A stretch of DNA of 64,000 nt from the NCBI RefSeq assembly GCF_039543505.1, contig NZ_BAABJW010000001.1:496001-560000 (forward strand), given 5' to 3'. The stretch is from Litoribaculum gwangyangense. GTDB taxonomy: Bacteria; Bacteroidota; Bacteroidia; Flavobacteriales; Flavobacteriaceae. Made by a program: the position numbers and the translations under genes. Under the pieces are notes generated by a model. That model was not told the DNA's origin and searched no databases. It was given only the letters and a program-made list of their open reading frames with translations. Below are positions 45,201 to 51,617 of this stretch, piece after piece. The stretch's first letter is position 1. The number at the start of each line of letters is the position of its first letter.

Positions 45201-45735
45201 CAATTTCGTTAGCTTGCTCTTCCAGTTTTTTACGCTCTAACAGCTCCTTTTCTCTTTTCTGGAGTAACTGTTGTTCTAAGATTTGCAGTTCCTTTAGCGT
45301 AGTTTTGTGTTTATTACCATCTGGTATGAGCCCCATGTTAAATGTTGGGATCTTAATCTCTTCCTCACTGTAGTACAATCCTAAAAAACTTAAAAATCGA
45401 AAGAGGTTTTTAATACTGGCTATGGATTGATCATGCGTTATAGCTTTACCATGTGCACCAGCATTTCCATTTAAACGAATAAGGTTAATTTCCCTAAACA
45501 TGGAGGGTTTTATAATATCCCTAAAACATTGTGCATGTATTAAGCTGGATAGCTTGGTATCATAAGGCCATTCCAGATCTACATCATTATCATAGAGCCA
45601 GTGCATTGTCTTCTCTAAAGCACTGCGAGCAATAAGCACACTGGCTTTAGGTGAAGTTAAAGTAAGCTGTTCAGCTTCTTTAGCTTCCTTAAAAATGGCC
45701 GGCCATTGTTTATGTAGAAATTGGAAGTTGCTCAT
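42289..45735 (-). CDS. hsdR: type I restriction endonuclease subunit R, with N-terminal DUF4145-like domain
   Basis: The 1148-aa motor and nuclease subunit cleaves unmodified DNA after translocation. Residues 1-125 form a DUF4145/HEPN-like helical domain (NGNAGAHGKA), followed by a coiled coil (about 145-205). The nuclease site is Asp261 with Glu276-Ala-Lys278. Walker A is ATGSGKT (398-404), DEAH lies at 497-500, LGLTATP and MIGRGTRL follow, and a helical C-terminal domain of EcoEI type ends the protein. It is encoded 2 bp downstream of the 86-aa gene and belongs to the hsdM-hsdS run. EcoEI-like R subunits of this kind are common. Confidence 0.93.
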   Translation of the reverse strand: MSNFQFLHKQWPAIFKEAKEAEQLTLTSPKASVLIARSALEKTMHWLYDNDVDLEWPYDTKLSSLIHAQCFRDIIKPSMFREINLIRLNGNAGAHGKAITHDQSIASIKNLFRFLSFLGLYYSEEEIKIPTFNMGLIPDGNKHKTTLKELQILEQQLLQKREKELLERKKLEEQANEIELLKKQLEAQQIANKERRVKREKAKDSEKAIPILIPESVTRKLYIDVLLKEAGWENLTDGRDLEYEVTGMPISTNPSGIGYVDYVLWGKDGKPLAVVEAKKTMADARKGRHQAELYADCLEKMHAQRPVIFYTNGFETFIWDDTFYTDREIQGFYTQDELQLLVDRRTTRKDPRKFKVNTNIAGRDYQLESIQRVAENLVTDTPDGKLRGARRESLLVMATGSGKTRTATAIVDMLTKCNWAKRILFLADRNALVSQAKNAFREHLPELSAIDLTKEKEDNNTRLVFSTYPTIINKIDKVKTDDQRFYGVGHFDLIIIDEAHRSVYQKYRAIFEYFDAMLLGLTATPKKDIDRNTYGLFGIEDDNPTFAYELDKAVNDGFLVPPKAISVPLKFQREGIKYHELSEAEKLEYEEKFGDPTNEEAPDTISSGALNKWLFNTDTVDKVLEHLMENGIKVSGGDKLGKTIIFAKNHKHAVFIEERFNKNYPEYGGKFLRIIDNYETKAQDLLEKFADPYQEQDPQIAVSVDMMDTGVDAPRVVNLVFFKLVKSASKFWQMIGRGTRLCPDLFGPNEDKKEFLIFDYCQNFEFFDEYPDGANTSNVKPLLQQIFEAKLKVTQLVADIPDKTEEQIEIRDKYLDELHASIKNLDENRFVVRKQLRYVKEHSNKSKWLNLSKSDVQEIKTHLSHLQPATKDDDELARRFDMLVLIYQILLLSESGNTGKYMSKIFRTATALQKKDNIPQVAVHMPLIKEIQTEQYWNTINVKKLEELRVALRELIKYLEVEKQEPVYTHFEDEIDLENITAREPVNTYVSLQSYKDRVESYIRKNKHHLTIHKLSNNIAITKDELNALEKILFTDSVAGTKEEFVKQYGEQPLGAFIRSITGLNEQTVNEAFAEFLQTGNLRADQITFIRTIMSYLTKNGTIDKAMLFEPPFTDLNDQGLIGVFENDADVTKIVKIIDLINNNAVVA

Positions 45736-45737
45736 TC

Positions 45738-45998
45738 CTAGTATTCACTAAGTTTTTCTAACAGAGTTTTAATTTGTTTATCTAAATCAACTTTTTCAAT
45801 TATACCATAACCCCCTAAATCATCTAAAAAAGCTTTTATTTCAGCAACACTTTCATTAAAAGTTTTATGTGCAAACTTTTTAAGTATTTCTGTGCCATTT
45901 TGAATTAAATACCCGATGAACAGGTCTTCATCTTTAAAGTATAATAATGTTAAAGGTTCTCTTTTGTCCTCAAATATTACTGTAAGTTTTTTTACCAT
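45738..45998 (-). CDS. small hypothetical protein between hsdS and hsdR
   Basis: The 86-aa protein (VKKLTVIFEDKREPLTLLYF..) is acidic at its C-terminus and soluble. The gene sits 10 bp after hsdS and 2 bp before hsdR, so it is embedded in the type I operon. No family is recognised. It may modulate the R-M complex or simply be a passenger. Confidence 0.6.
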   Translation of the reverse strand: MVKKLTVIFEDKREPLTLLYFKDEDLFIGYLIQNGTEILKKFAHKTFNESVAEIKAFLDDLGGYGIIEKVDLDKQIKTLLEKLSEY

Positions 45999-46008
45999 TT
46001 TTATTAAT

Positions 46009-47196
46009 TTAATTTGTTAATTTTCCTTTAAATGCCTTTTGTAACAGGCTGTTAAACAAATAATCTGCTTTATCGAATTCTTGTTGGACTAATGCTTTTT
46101 GGGCTTCTATTGATTTAACTCTTTCTGTGAAGATCTTTTGCAATTGTAAATCTGGACATATTATCAACATGGCTCTTAAATCTTTAAGGTTTAATCCTCT
46201 GAGTGTCGCTCCTTTTGCCTTGCCATCAACAAATGTTCTAAATCTATTATTGCTAAACAAATAGTAAAGATACTCAAGAGTACAATTACTCGAGTTATCC
46301 AACCAAATTGGCACCACCCCTCTAGTTACATTTGCTCCTTTAAGCTCTTTATCAGCTATCGCTACTAATCCAATAGTGCCTCTTACAGTTACTAGTAATT
46401 CCCCTCCTTGAAGCTTCGTCCTATCAAATTGATTAGCTATTTCTATTGCAACTTTTTTAAGACCATTAGATTTAAGAGTTTTCATTGTAAAATCAACGGG
46501 TCTCACAACAGGAATCCCTTCTTCAAGATCTTCTCCAGGCTGGACAATACCATACGCCATTGGACATTTTTCACTTACAATTTGTTCCATTGCTAGTTGT
46601 TCCCAACCCTTCGGATTAGTCACAGGATCTCCAAACATATCTAGAAACAGGGATTGTGTAAGGGCATCATACTTTTCTATTAGAGCTTTTGTTTTTTGCC
46701 TGTAGCCATCTGCGGTATCTAATATTTTTGCTATTTGTTTTTGTTGGTCTAGTGGTGGTAGAGGGATTTTAAGATTCCTTAGAATTTTAAGTGAAACAAA
46801 TTTCTGAGTTCCCCCTTTCATAGCTTTTTCTATCTGCCTATTTATGACAAATGAATTCAATAAGTGCAAAAAATATTTATTATGGAGTCGAGTATCATTA
46901 AATTTAAACAAGGCTACATTTTTAATGGCGTAGTTAGGTTCTTCATCAACTAGGGCATAATTGCCAATTGAACCAATCATGGAGTACAATATGTCGCCTT
47001 TATCTACTTTTGATCTTTTATTAATGGCTACGTAATCATCCTCAGAAATTAAACTTACATCACTAAAATCAATTATTCCTTGTTTTAAATTTTTAGAAGT
47101 TATGAGCGGATAGCCCATATCTATGTATTTTGGGCTATCATGTGTGCCATCTCGAATATCTAGTACTTCATTTGATATTACTTGTTCCCAACTCAT
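46009..47196 (-). CDS. hsdS: type I restriction-modification specificity subunit S
   Basis: The 395-aa protein has two target recognition domains (about 1-140 and 195-350). The conserved helical spacers are readable: IPLPPLDQQKQIAKILDTAD, with LTQSLFLDMFGDP, and the C-terminal LLQKAFKGKLTN. It gives the M2S complex its bipartite target sequence. The start overlaps hsdM by 4 bp. No inverted repeats that could shuffle TRDs are visible around it. Confidence 0.93.
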   Translation of the reverse strand: MSWEQVISNEVLDIRDGTHDSPKYIDMGYPLITSKNLKQGIIDFSDVSLISEDDYVAINKRSKVDKGDILYSMIGSIGNYALVDEEPNYAIKNVALFKFNDTRLHNKYFLHLLNSFVINRQIEKAMKGGTQKFVSLKILRNLKIPLPPLDQQKQIAKILDTADGYRQKTKALIEKYDALTQSLFLDMFGDPVTNPKGWEQLAMEQIVSEKCPMAYGIVQPGEDLEEGIPVVRPVDFTMKTLKSNGLKKVAIEIANQFDRTKLQGGELLVTVRGTIGLVAIADKELKGANVTRGVVPIWLDNSSNCTLEYLYYLFSNNRFRTFVDGKAKGATLRGLNLKDLRAMLIICPDLQLQKIFTERVKSIEAQKALVQQEFDKADYLFNSLLQKAFKGKLTN

Positions 47197-48668
47197 TGTA
47201 ACATCTTCTTTAAAGCATTTAAAGCTTCATTACGTTCTTTATCTAAAGCTTCAATATCACTAATAATTACAGAAGGTGAATCATATTCTATTTCTTCATA
47301 GACAATCTCCTTATAGCGGGTTATAGATAGATCCCAATCGTTTTGCTTAATCTCATCAAAAGGCACTAAAAAGCTTTTTTCGGTTCTTGCTCTAGATAAT
47401 TCATCCTCCATAGAATGGTATCTAGATAGTATTTCTGGAATATCATTGTCCTTAACTGGTGAACGCTTATCATCTAAACTGTAACCATCTGCTTGCATAT
47501 CATAGAACCAAACATTATCTGTGCCTCCTGTTCCTGTTTTGGTAAAGAATAGCACCGCTGTACTTACACCTGCATAAGGTTTAAACACACCACTAGGCAT
47601 AGAAATAACAGCATCGAGCTTATGATTTTCAATAATTTCTTGTCGTATTTGTTTATGGGCGCCAGAGCTACCAAACAGCACACCATCTGGCACAATTACA
47701 GCACATCTACCACCTGATTTTAGCATACGTAGCATTAGTGCTAAGAAGAGTAATTCGGTCTTTTTAGACTTTACCATTTTAAGTACTGAGCCTTCAACGA
47801 CATCATAATCTAAAGCTCCTTTAAATGGTGGATTGGCTAATATGAGTGAATATTGATTTCTAATATGTGCTAAGCTTTCACCAAGCGCATTGTCCTTGAT
47901 CAAATTTGGGCTTTCAATACCATGCAACTGTAAATTCATAGCACCAATTCGCACCATGGTGTCATCTATTTCAATACCATTAAACATCTTATCATTAAAA
48001 TGTTTTCTAAAATCCTTATCTAAGAACCAATCGTTATGGTTATCTCTGTAATACTCGCTTGCAGTTACTAAAAATCCAGCTGTTCCAGCGGAAGGGTCAC
48101 AGATGATATCATCTTTTTTAGGTTGTACCATATCGACCATCATACGAATGATATGACGTGGTGTTCTAAACTGTCCGTTAGTACCTGCCGAAGCTATTTT
48201 AGACAACATGTACTCGTACAAATCACCTTTAGTATCTCTATCTTTCATATCAATAGCATCAATAAGCTGTACTACCTGATCAAGCAACTTAGGTGTAGCT
48301 ATAATAAAATTGGCATTTTTCATAAAATCTGCGAAGATGCCTGCAATGTGTCCCACTTGTTTCATATGATCAAACACCGTCATATTATCTACCATAGGCT
48401 TAGTAAATAACTCGAACATACTTTGCGGATCTTTGTTTTTAAATGAGCTCCAACGCAGTTCTTTTTGTGCAGGTGTAAATAATTCATTCTTAACAGGAAT
48501 ACCTACTGTATTGGCTTTCTTTTCTTCTAAGAGTTGTCTTTCGTCTAATCTTCTAATGAATAGTAGGTAGGTGAATTGTTCTATTACGGTTAGTGGGTTA
48601 GATATGCCTCCAGACCAGAAGGTCTCCCATATTTTGTCTACTTGTGATTTGAGTTCGCCTGTTATCAT
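47193..48668 (-). CDS. hsdM: type I restriction-modification DNA methyltransferase subunit M
   Basis: The 491-aa N6-adenine methyltransferase has an HsdM N-terminal helical domain (about 1-140), motif I DPSAGTAGFL and catalytic motif IV NPPF (ILANPPF). It should be active, unlike the degenerate motifs in the fusion protein of the same island. It is the first gene of the R-M run hsdM-hsdS-(86 aa)-hsdR. A weak copy of the block 2 half-sites lies 22 bp upstream. Confidence 0.94.
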   Translation of the reverse strand: MITGELKSQVDKIWETFWSGGISNPLTVIEQFTYLLFIRRLDERQLLEEKKANTVGIPVKNELFTPAQKELRWSSFKNKDPQSMFELFTKPMVDNMTVFDHMKQVGHIAGIFADFMKNANFIIATPKLLDQVVQLIDAIDMKDRDTKGDLYEYMLSKIASAGTNGQFRTPRHIIRMMVDMVQPKKDDIICDPSAGTAGFLVTASEYYRDNHNDWFLDKDFRKHFNDKMFNGIEIDDTMVRIGAMNLQLHGIESPNLIKDNALGESLAHIRNQYSLILANPPFKGALDYDVVEGSVLKMVKSKKTELLFLALMLRMLKSGGRCAVIVPDGVLFGSSGAHKQIRQEIIENHKLDAVISMPSGVFKPYAGVSTAVLFFTKTGTGGTDNVWFYDMQADGYSLDDKRSPVKDNDIPEILSRYHSMEDELSRARTEKSFLVPFDEIKQNDWDLSITRYKEIVYEEIEYDSPSVIISDIEALDKERNEALNALKKMLQ

Positions 48669-48734
48669 GTAAAATTATTATTTTTGAGCTGTAAGTAATT
48701 GCCTATAAATTTAAGCGTTTCTAGTTTAAAAACA

Positions 48735-49094
48735 TTAGCTTTCTATACTGATATTATAAATTATATCGTGTTTTACATCTTTTATAATTTCAAAAGGATT
48801 ATTATCATAGGTCATTTCATCAGACTTTAAATACTCCTTGGGTTTAAATCAATGGGCTATTCCGCCGTCAATTCTTATTTGAAAAGAAACTTCTTTGGAT
48901 TTAAAATCGAAATACCTGTAGTGTGGAAGTATTTGTTCTTCTTCTGCATTTAAATCAAAAGATAAAGATTTTGAAAGCTTCTCTAAGTTATGCTTATAGT
49001 CTAATAAGTTTTGGTAATTATGAATGATGTAATAAGGTCTACCATCATGAGAAGAAAGATTATTTCTAATAAGTAAAGATTGAAAATAGCTCAC
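48735..49094 (-). pseudogene. 119-codon gene with an in-frame TGA, downstream of DUF2130
   Basis: An 81-codon frame (start 49094, MSYFQSLLIRNNLSSHDGRP) ends at TGA 48849-48851. The same frame stays open for 37 more codons after it, to TAA at 48735-48737. The continuation starts FKPKEYLKSDEMTYD and has a normal protein composition. A TGG-to-TGA (Trp) change at codon 82 is the simplest reading, giving GIAHWFKPKEYL. It starts 9 bp after the DUF2130 gene, so the two were probably one unit. No homologue is recognised. The 81-aa product might still be made. Confidence 0.6.
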
Positions 49095-49103
49095 TTTATC
49101 TGT

Positions 49104-50384
49104 TTATGGTTTCCTTAGTTCATCAAACTTTTTTTGCATTGTGGGATTATTATACGTCAGTTTCTTTATGGTTAAATCCTCAGCTTTATCATTTGCCAAG
49201 CGTAGGTTCCGCTCAGAAGATGTTAATGCTTCTTTAATTTTATTCAAGTGTAAAATACTTTTATCTATCTCTATAATGGCTTCGCCAAACTGCCTTTTTG
49301 CAAGGTCGAAATTTCGAGCGAAACCTGTTTTAAAGGTTTCAATTTTCTCCTCAAAATTGGTAATATCAACATTCTGATTTCGAACGATATTCAATTCAGC
49401 TTTATACTCGAGAGATTTCATTCCGGCATTGCGTAATAAAGTAATCATGGGGATAAAAAACTGTGGACGGATGACATACATTTTTTCGTACTTGTAAGAT
49501 ACGTCTACAATACCGGTGTTATAAAATTCATTGTCCGCTTCTAATGCAGAAACTAGTACGGCATATTCGCAACCTTTAACCTTTCTGTCCTTATCAAGTT
49601 TGGCGAAAAAGTCCTCATTCTTCTTCTTAGTGGCCGTTTGGTCATTTTCGTTTTTCATTTCGAACATAATGGACACAATTTCATTGCCGGCATGGTCCAT
49701 TTCCTTAAAAATGTAATCACCCTTAGACCCGCCAGAGGCATCATTATCTTTTTCAAAGTAAGCTCCTTGGAAGGCTGTTGCTCTAAGTTTATTGAACTCA
49801 ATTTCACAATGCTGTTCAAGTGTTTCACCCAACATTTTGGTAGAAAGCCTTTGCTTGTAATCTTTTAAACGCTCAATTTCTTCATCGCGATATTTAATCA
49901 CTTGATCTTTAGACTCCAATGCTCTTTTAAAATCGGCTTCTAGAGACCTTTCCAGATTTTCTTTTTCAGCTTCGTTTAATTTTAAATCGTTGGCCAATTG
50001 ATCCCTTTCCTTCTCAATATCTTTTAATGCTTTGGAAAGTTCTAGCTCTTTTTGGGATTCTACATTCTCCAATTTAGACTGCAAGGAGCGAATTACATCT
50101 TGTTTTTTAGAAAGCTCAGTAATTAGTTCTGATTTACTACTATGCTTTAAAGCATCGATTTCCTTTTCCTTTTCAGCCAATTGTTTTTGGAATAAATTTG
50201 ATAATTCAGACTCCTTTAATTGCAAAGCTGTTACCTTTTCTTTTTCTACTAGGGCTAATCTATTTTCTAAATCAGCCTGAAACTCTCGGTCACGAACTTG
50301 TTTTACGATATTGCCATATATAGCATCATCTACTTTAAAAACTTCTCTACAATTTGGACATTTAACGGTATTATCACTACTCAT
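49104..50384 (-). CDS. DUF2130 protein: zinc ribbon, coiled coil, predicted nuclease
   Basis: The 426-aa protein begins (ATG 50384) with a zinc-finger stub (VKCPNCREVFKVDD, only one CxxC). A long coiled coil follows (about 30-190), then a C-terminal domain with KGDYIF followed by SIMFEMKNE. The D...ExK pattern fits a PD-(D/E)XK-type nuclease, the known interpretation of DUF2130. A TTG at 50393 could be an earlier start. The gene has its own promoter with the block 2 half-sites and lies between the response regulator and the type I system. The substrate is unknown. Confidence 0.8.
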   Translation of the reverse strand: MSSDNTVKCPNCREVFKVDDAIYGNIVKQVRDREFQADLENRLALVEKEKVTALQLKESELSNLFQKQLAEKEKEIDALKHSSKSELITELSKKQDVIRSLQSKLENVESQKELELSKALKDIEKERDQLANDLKLNEAEKENLERSLEADFKRALESKDQVIKYRDEEIERLKDYKQRLSTKMLGETLEQHCEIEFNKLRATAFQGAYFEKDNDASGGSKGDYIFKEMDHAGNEIVSIMFEMKNENDQTATKKKNEDFFAKLDKDRKVKGCEYAVLVSALEADNEFYNTGIVDVSYKYEKMYVIRPQFFIPMITLLRNAGMKSLEYKAELNIVRNQNVDITNFEEKIETFKTGFARNFDLAKRQFGEAIIEIDKSILHLNKIKEALTSSERNLRLANDKAEDLTIKKLTYNNPTMQKKFDELRKP

Positions 50385-50410
50385 AACTAACAATTTAAAA
50401 GGTTACAATG

Positions 50411-50452
50411 CAAAACTAGTATTTTAATACGCATAGTATTTGCATAATTATA
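50411..50452 (-). promoter_or_regulatory. block 2 shared promoter, site B (DUF2130)
   Basis: On the minus strand TATAATTATGC (50452-50442) and AAATACTATGC (50441-50431) form 11-bp half-sites, then 12 bp, then TAGTTTTG (50418-50411), a full match to TAnnTTTG. The distal half-site overlaps the stop codon of the response regulator. Confidence 0.7.
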
Positions 50453-51617
50453 ATTTGGTAATATTTTGAGCCTTAGAATTATCATCAATTGTAAATTTTA
50501 TTGTATCACCGGCAACAAGATTTAGTGAGGTCACAAAGCGGGGGTGCACACCTATGCTTACAGTATTTATGTAAACTGTACCCCATCCATTAGGTTGTAT
50601 TTCATAAATTTCAGTTATTTCATAATCCTCCTCGTTAATATCAATTTCAATTTCTTCCCAGAATGATTTGTTCTTTTCGACATCTCCATTCTCCTTAATA
50701 TAACTATCAAACCAGATAAGTACATCCATTAATTGTAAAGCCAATGAATATAGTAGATAGGGTGTATTCACTTTATTACGATATGCCTGAATGTTAACGG
50801 TTTCAGTACTTGAAAGAGTAGTTGTATGAGAAGCTGCACCGGTTATAAATATAATATTTTTGACATTTTCGGATATGATTTTTGGAAAATGGGTCTTAGT
50901 ACATCTCACTTTTAAATGCTTTGTGTCTTTCCCAGATAGAAATAGTGATGATTCAGAAAGGTTAACTCCATCAGCCCCTTTTTGTACACAATAATCGTGT
51001 AACAAACCTACTGCGTTGGTCATTCTAAAAAGAATTTCTAGTATTTTTCTCAAAGATGTAAAATCATCAGAAAAATTAAAATCTAAACCCCTCATGCCTT
51101 TAAAAATTGCCATAAATGTATCTCTTGACTTATCTGGATAATTTTCTAAAATGTCAAAAAGTTTTTGGTTTTCATGCTTGATTTGAAGATCTATTTGTTG
51201 ATCAGCTTCTATTTTTATGTTTTTCAACAATTCCTGAACATCATCCGGATTCTTCTTATTGTAACACCTTAATTGAAACGCTTCAAGGATTGGGTTAGTA
51301 ACATCTGTAAAATGAGTCTGGCCAGACAGCACAAAATATGGAAATACTTTCTTTGGAACCAATTCATTTAATTTTTTAAGTGCAGATCCCAAACCAGCTG
51401 GATTTGGGGTTTGAGAAGTTTCATCTTCAAAAAACAAAGCATCTAATAAAACAGCATCATAAAAATTAATATTTGTTGTTAAAGCACTGAAGCCCTCTTT
51501 AAAATTACTATATCCATGAAGAATAATTTCTTGGTTTTCAGCTAGTAAAATAAAAGTCAAGAGAGCATCATCATCATGCTCATCGTCAATCCAAAGTATA
51601 TTATATTTTTTACTCAT
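50448..51617 (-). CDS. response regulator with receiver, HEPN-like middle and cold-shock-like C-terminus
   Basis: The 389-aa protein has a receiver domain (1 to about 135) with Asp11-Asp12, phospho-acceptor Asp59 (AVLLDALFF), Ser98 and Lys121. The middle region (about 145-320) is helical and contains GAASHTTT followed by a long hydrophobic helix, like HEPN/DUF4145 domains. The C-terminus ends GWGTVYIN..VHPRFVTSL and GDTIKFTIDDNSKAQNI, which resembles the second half of a cold-shock OB fold. No HTH or other usual output domain is seen. Its start overlaps the stop of the methyltransferase-kinase gene by 4 bp, so they are a co-translated pair. Confidence 0.75.
   Translation of the reverse strand: MSKKYNILWIDDEHDDDALLTFILLAENQEIILHGYSNFKEGFSALTTNINFYDAVLLDALFFEDETSQTPNPAGLGSALKKLNELVPKKVFPYFVLSGQTHFTDVTNPILEAFQLRCYNKKNPDDVQELLKNIKIEADQQIDLQIKHENQKLFDILENYPDKSRDTFMAIFKGMRGLDFNFSDDFTSLRKILEILFRMTNAVGLLHDYCVQKGADGVNLSESSLFLSGKDTKHLKVRCTKTHFPKIISENVKNIIFITGAASHTTTLSSTETVNIQAYRNKVNTPYLLYSLALQLMDVLIWFDSYIKENGDVEKNKSFWEEIEIDINEEDYEITEIYEIQPNGWGTVYINTVSIGVHPRFVTSLNLVAGDTIKFTIDDNSKAQNITKL

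Noticed and set aside
46009..48668. Phase-variable type I system
   Set aside because: I looked for simple repeats in hsdS and hsdM and for inverted TRD copies nearby and saw none in this window.
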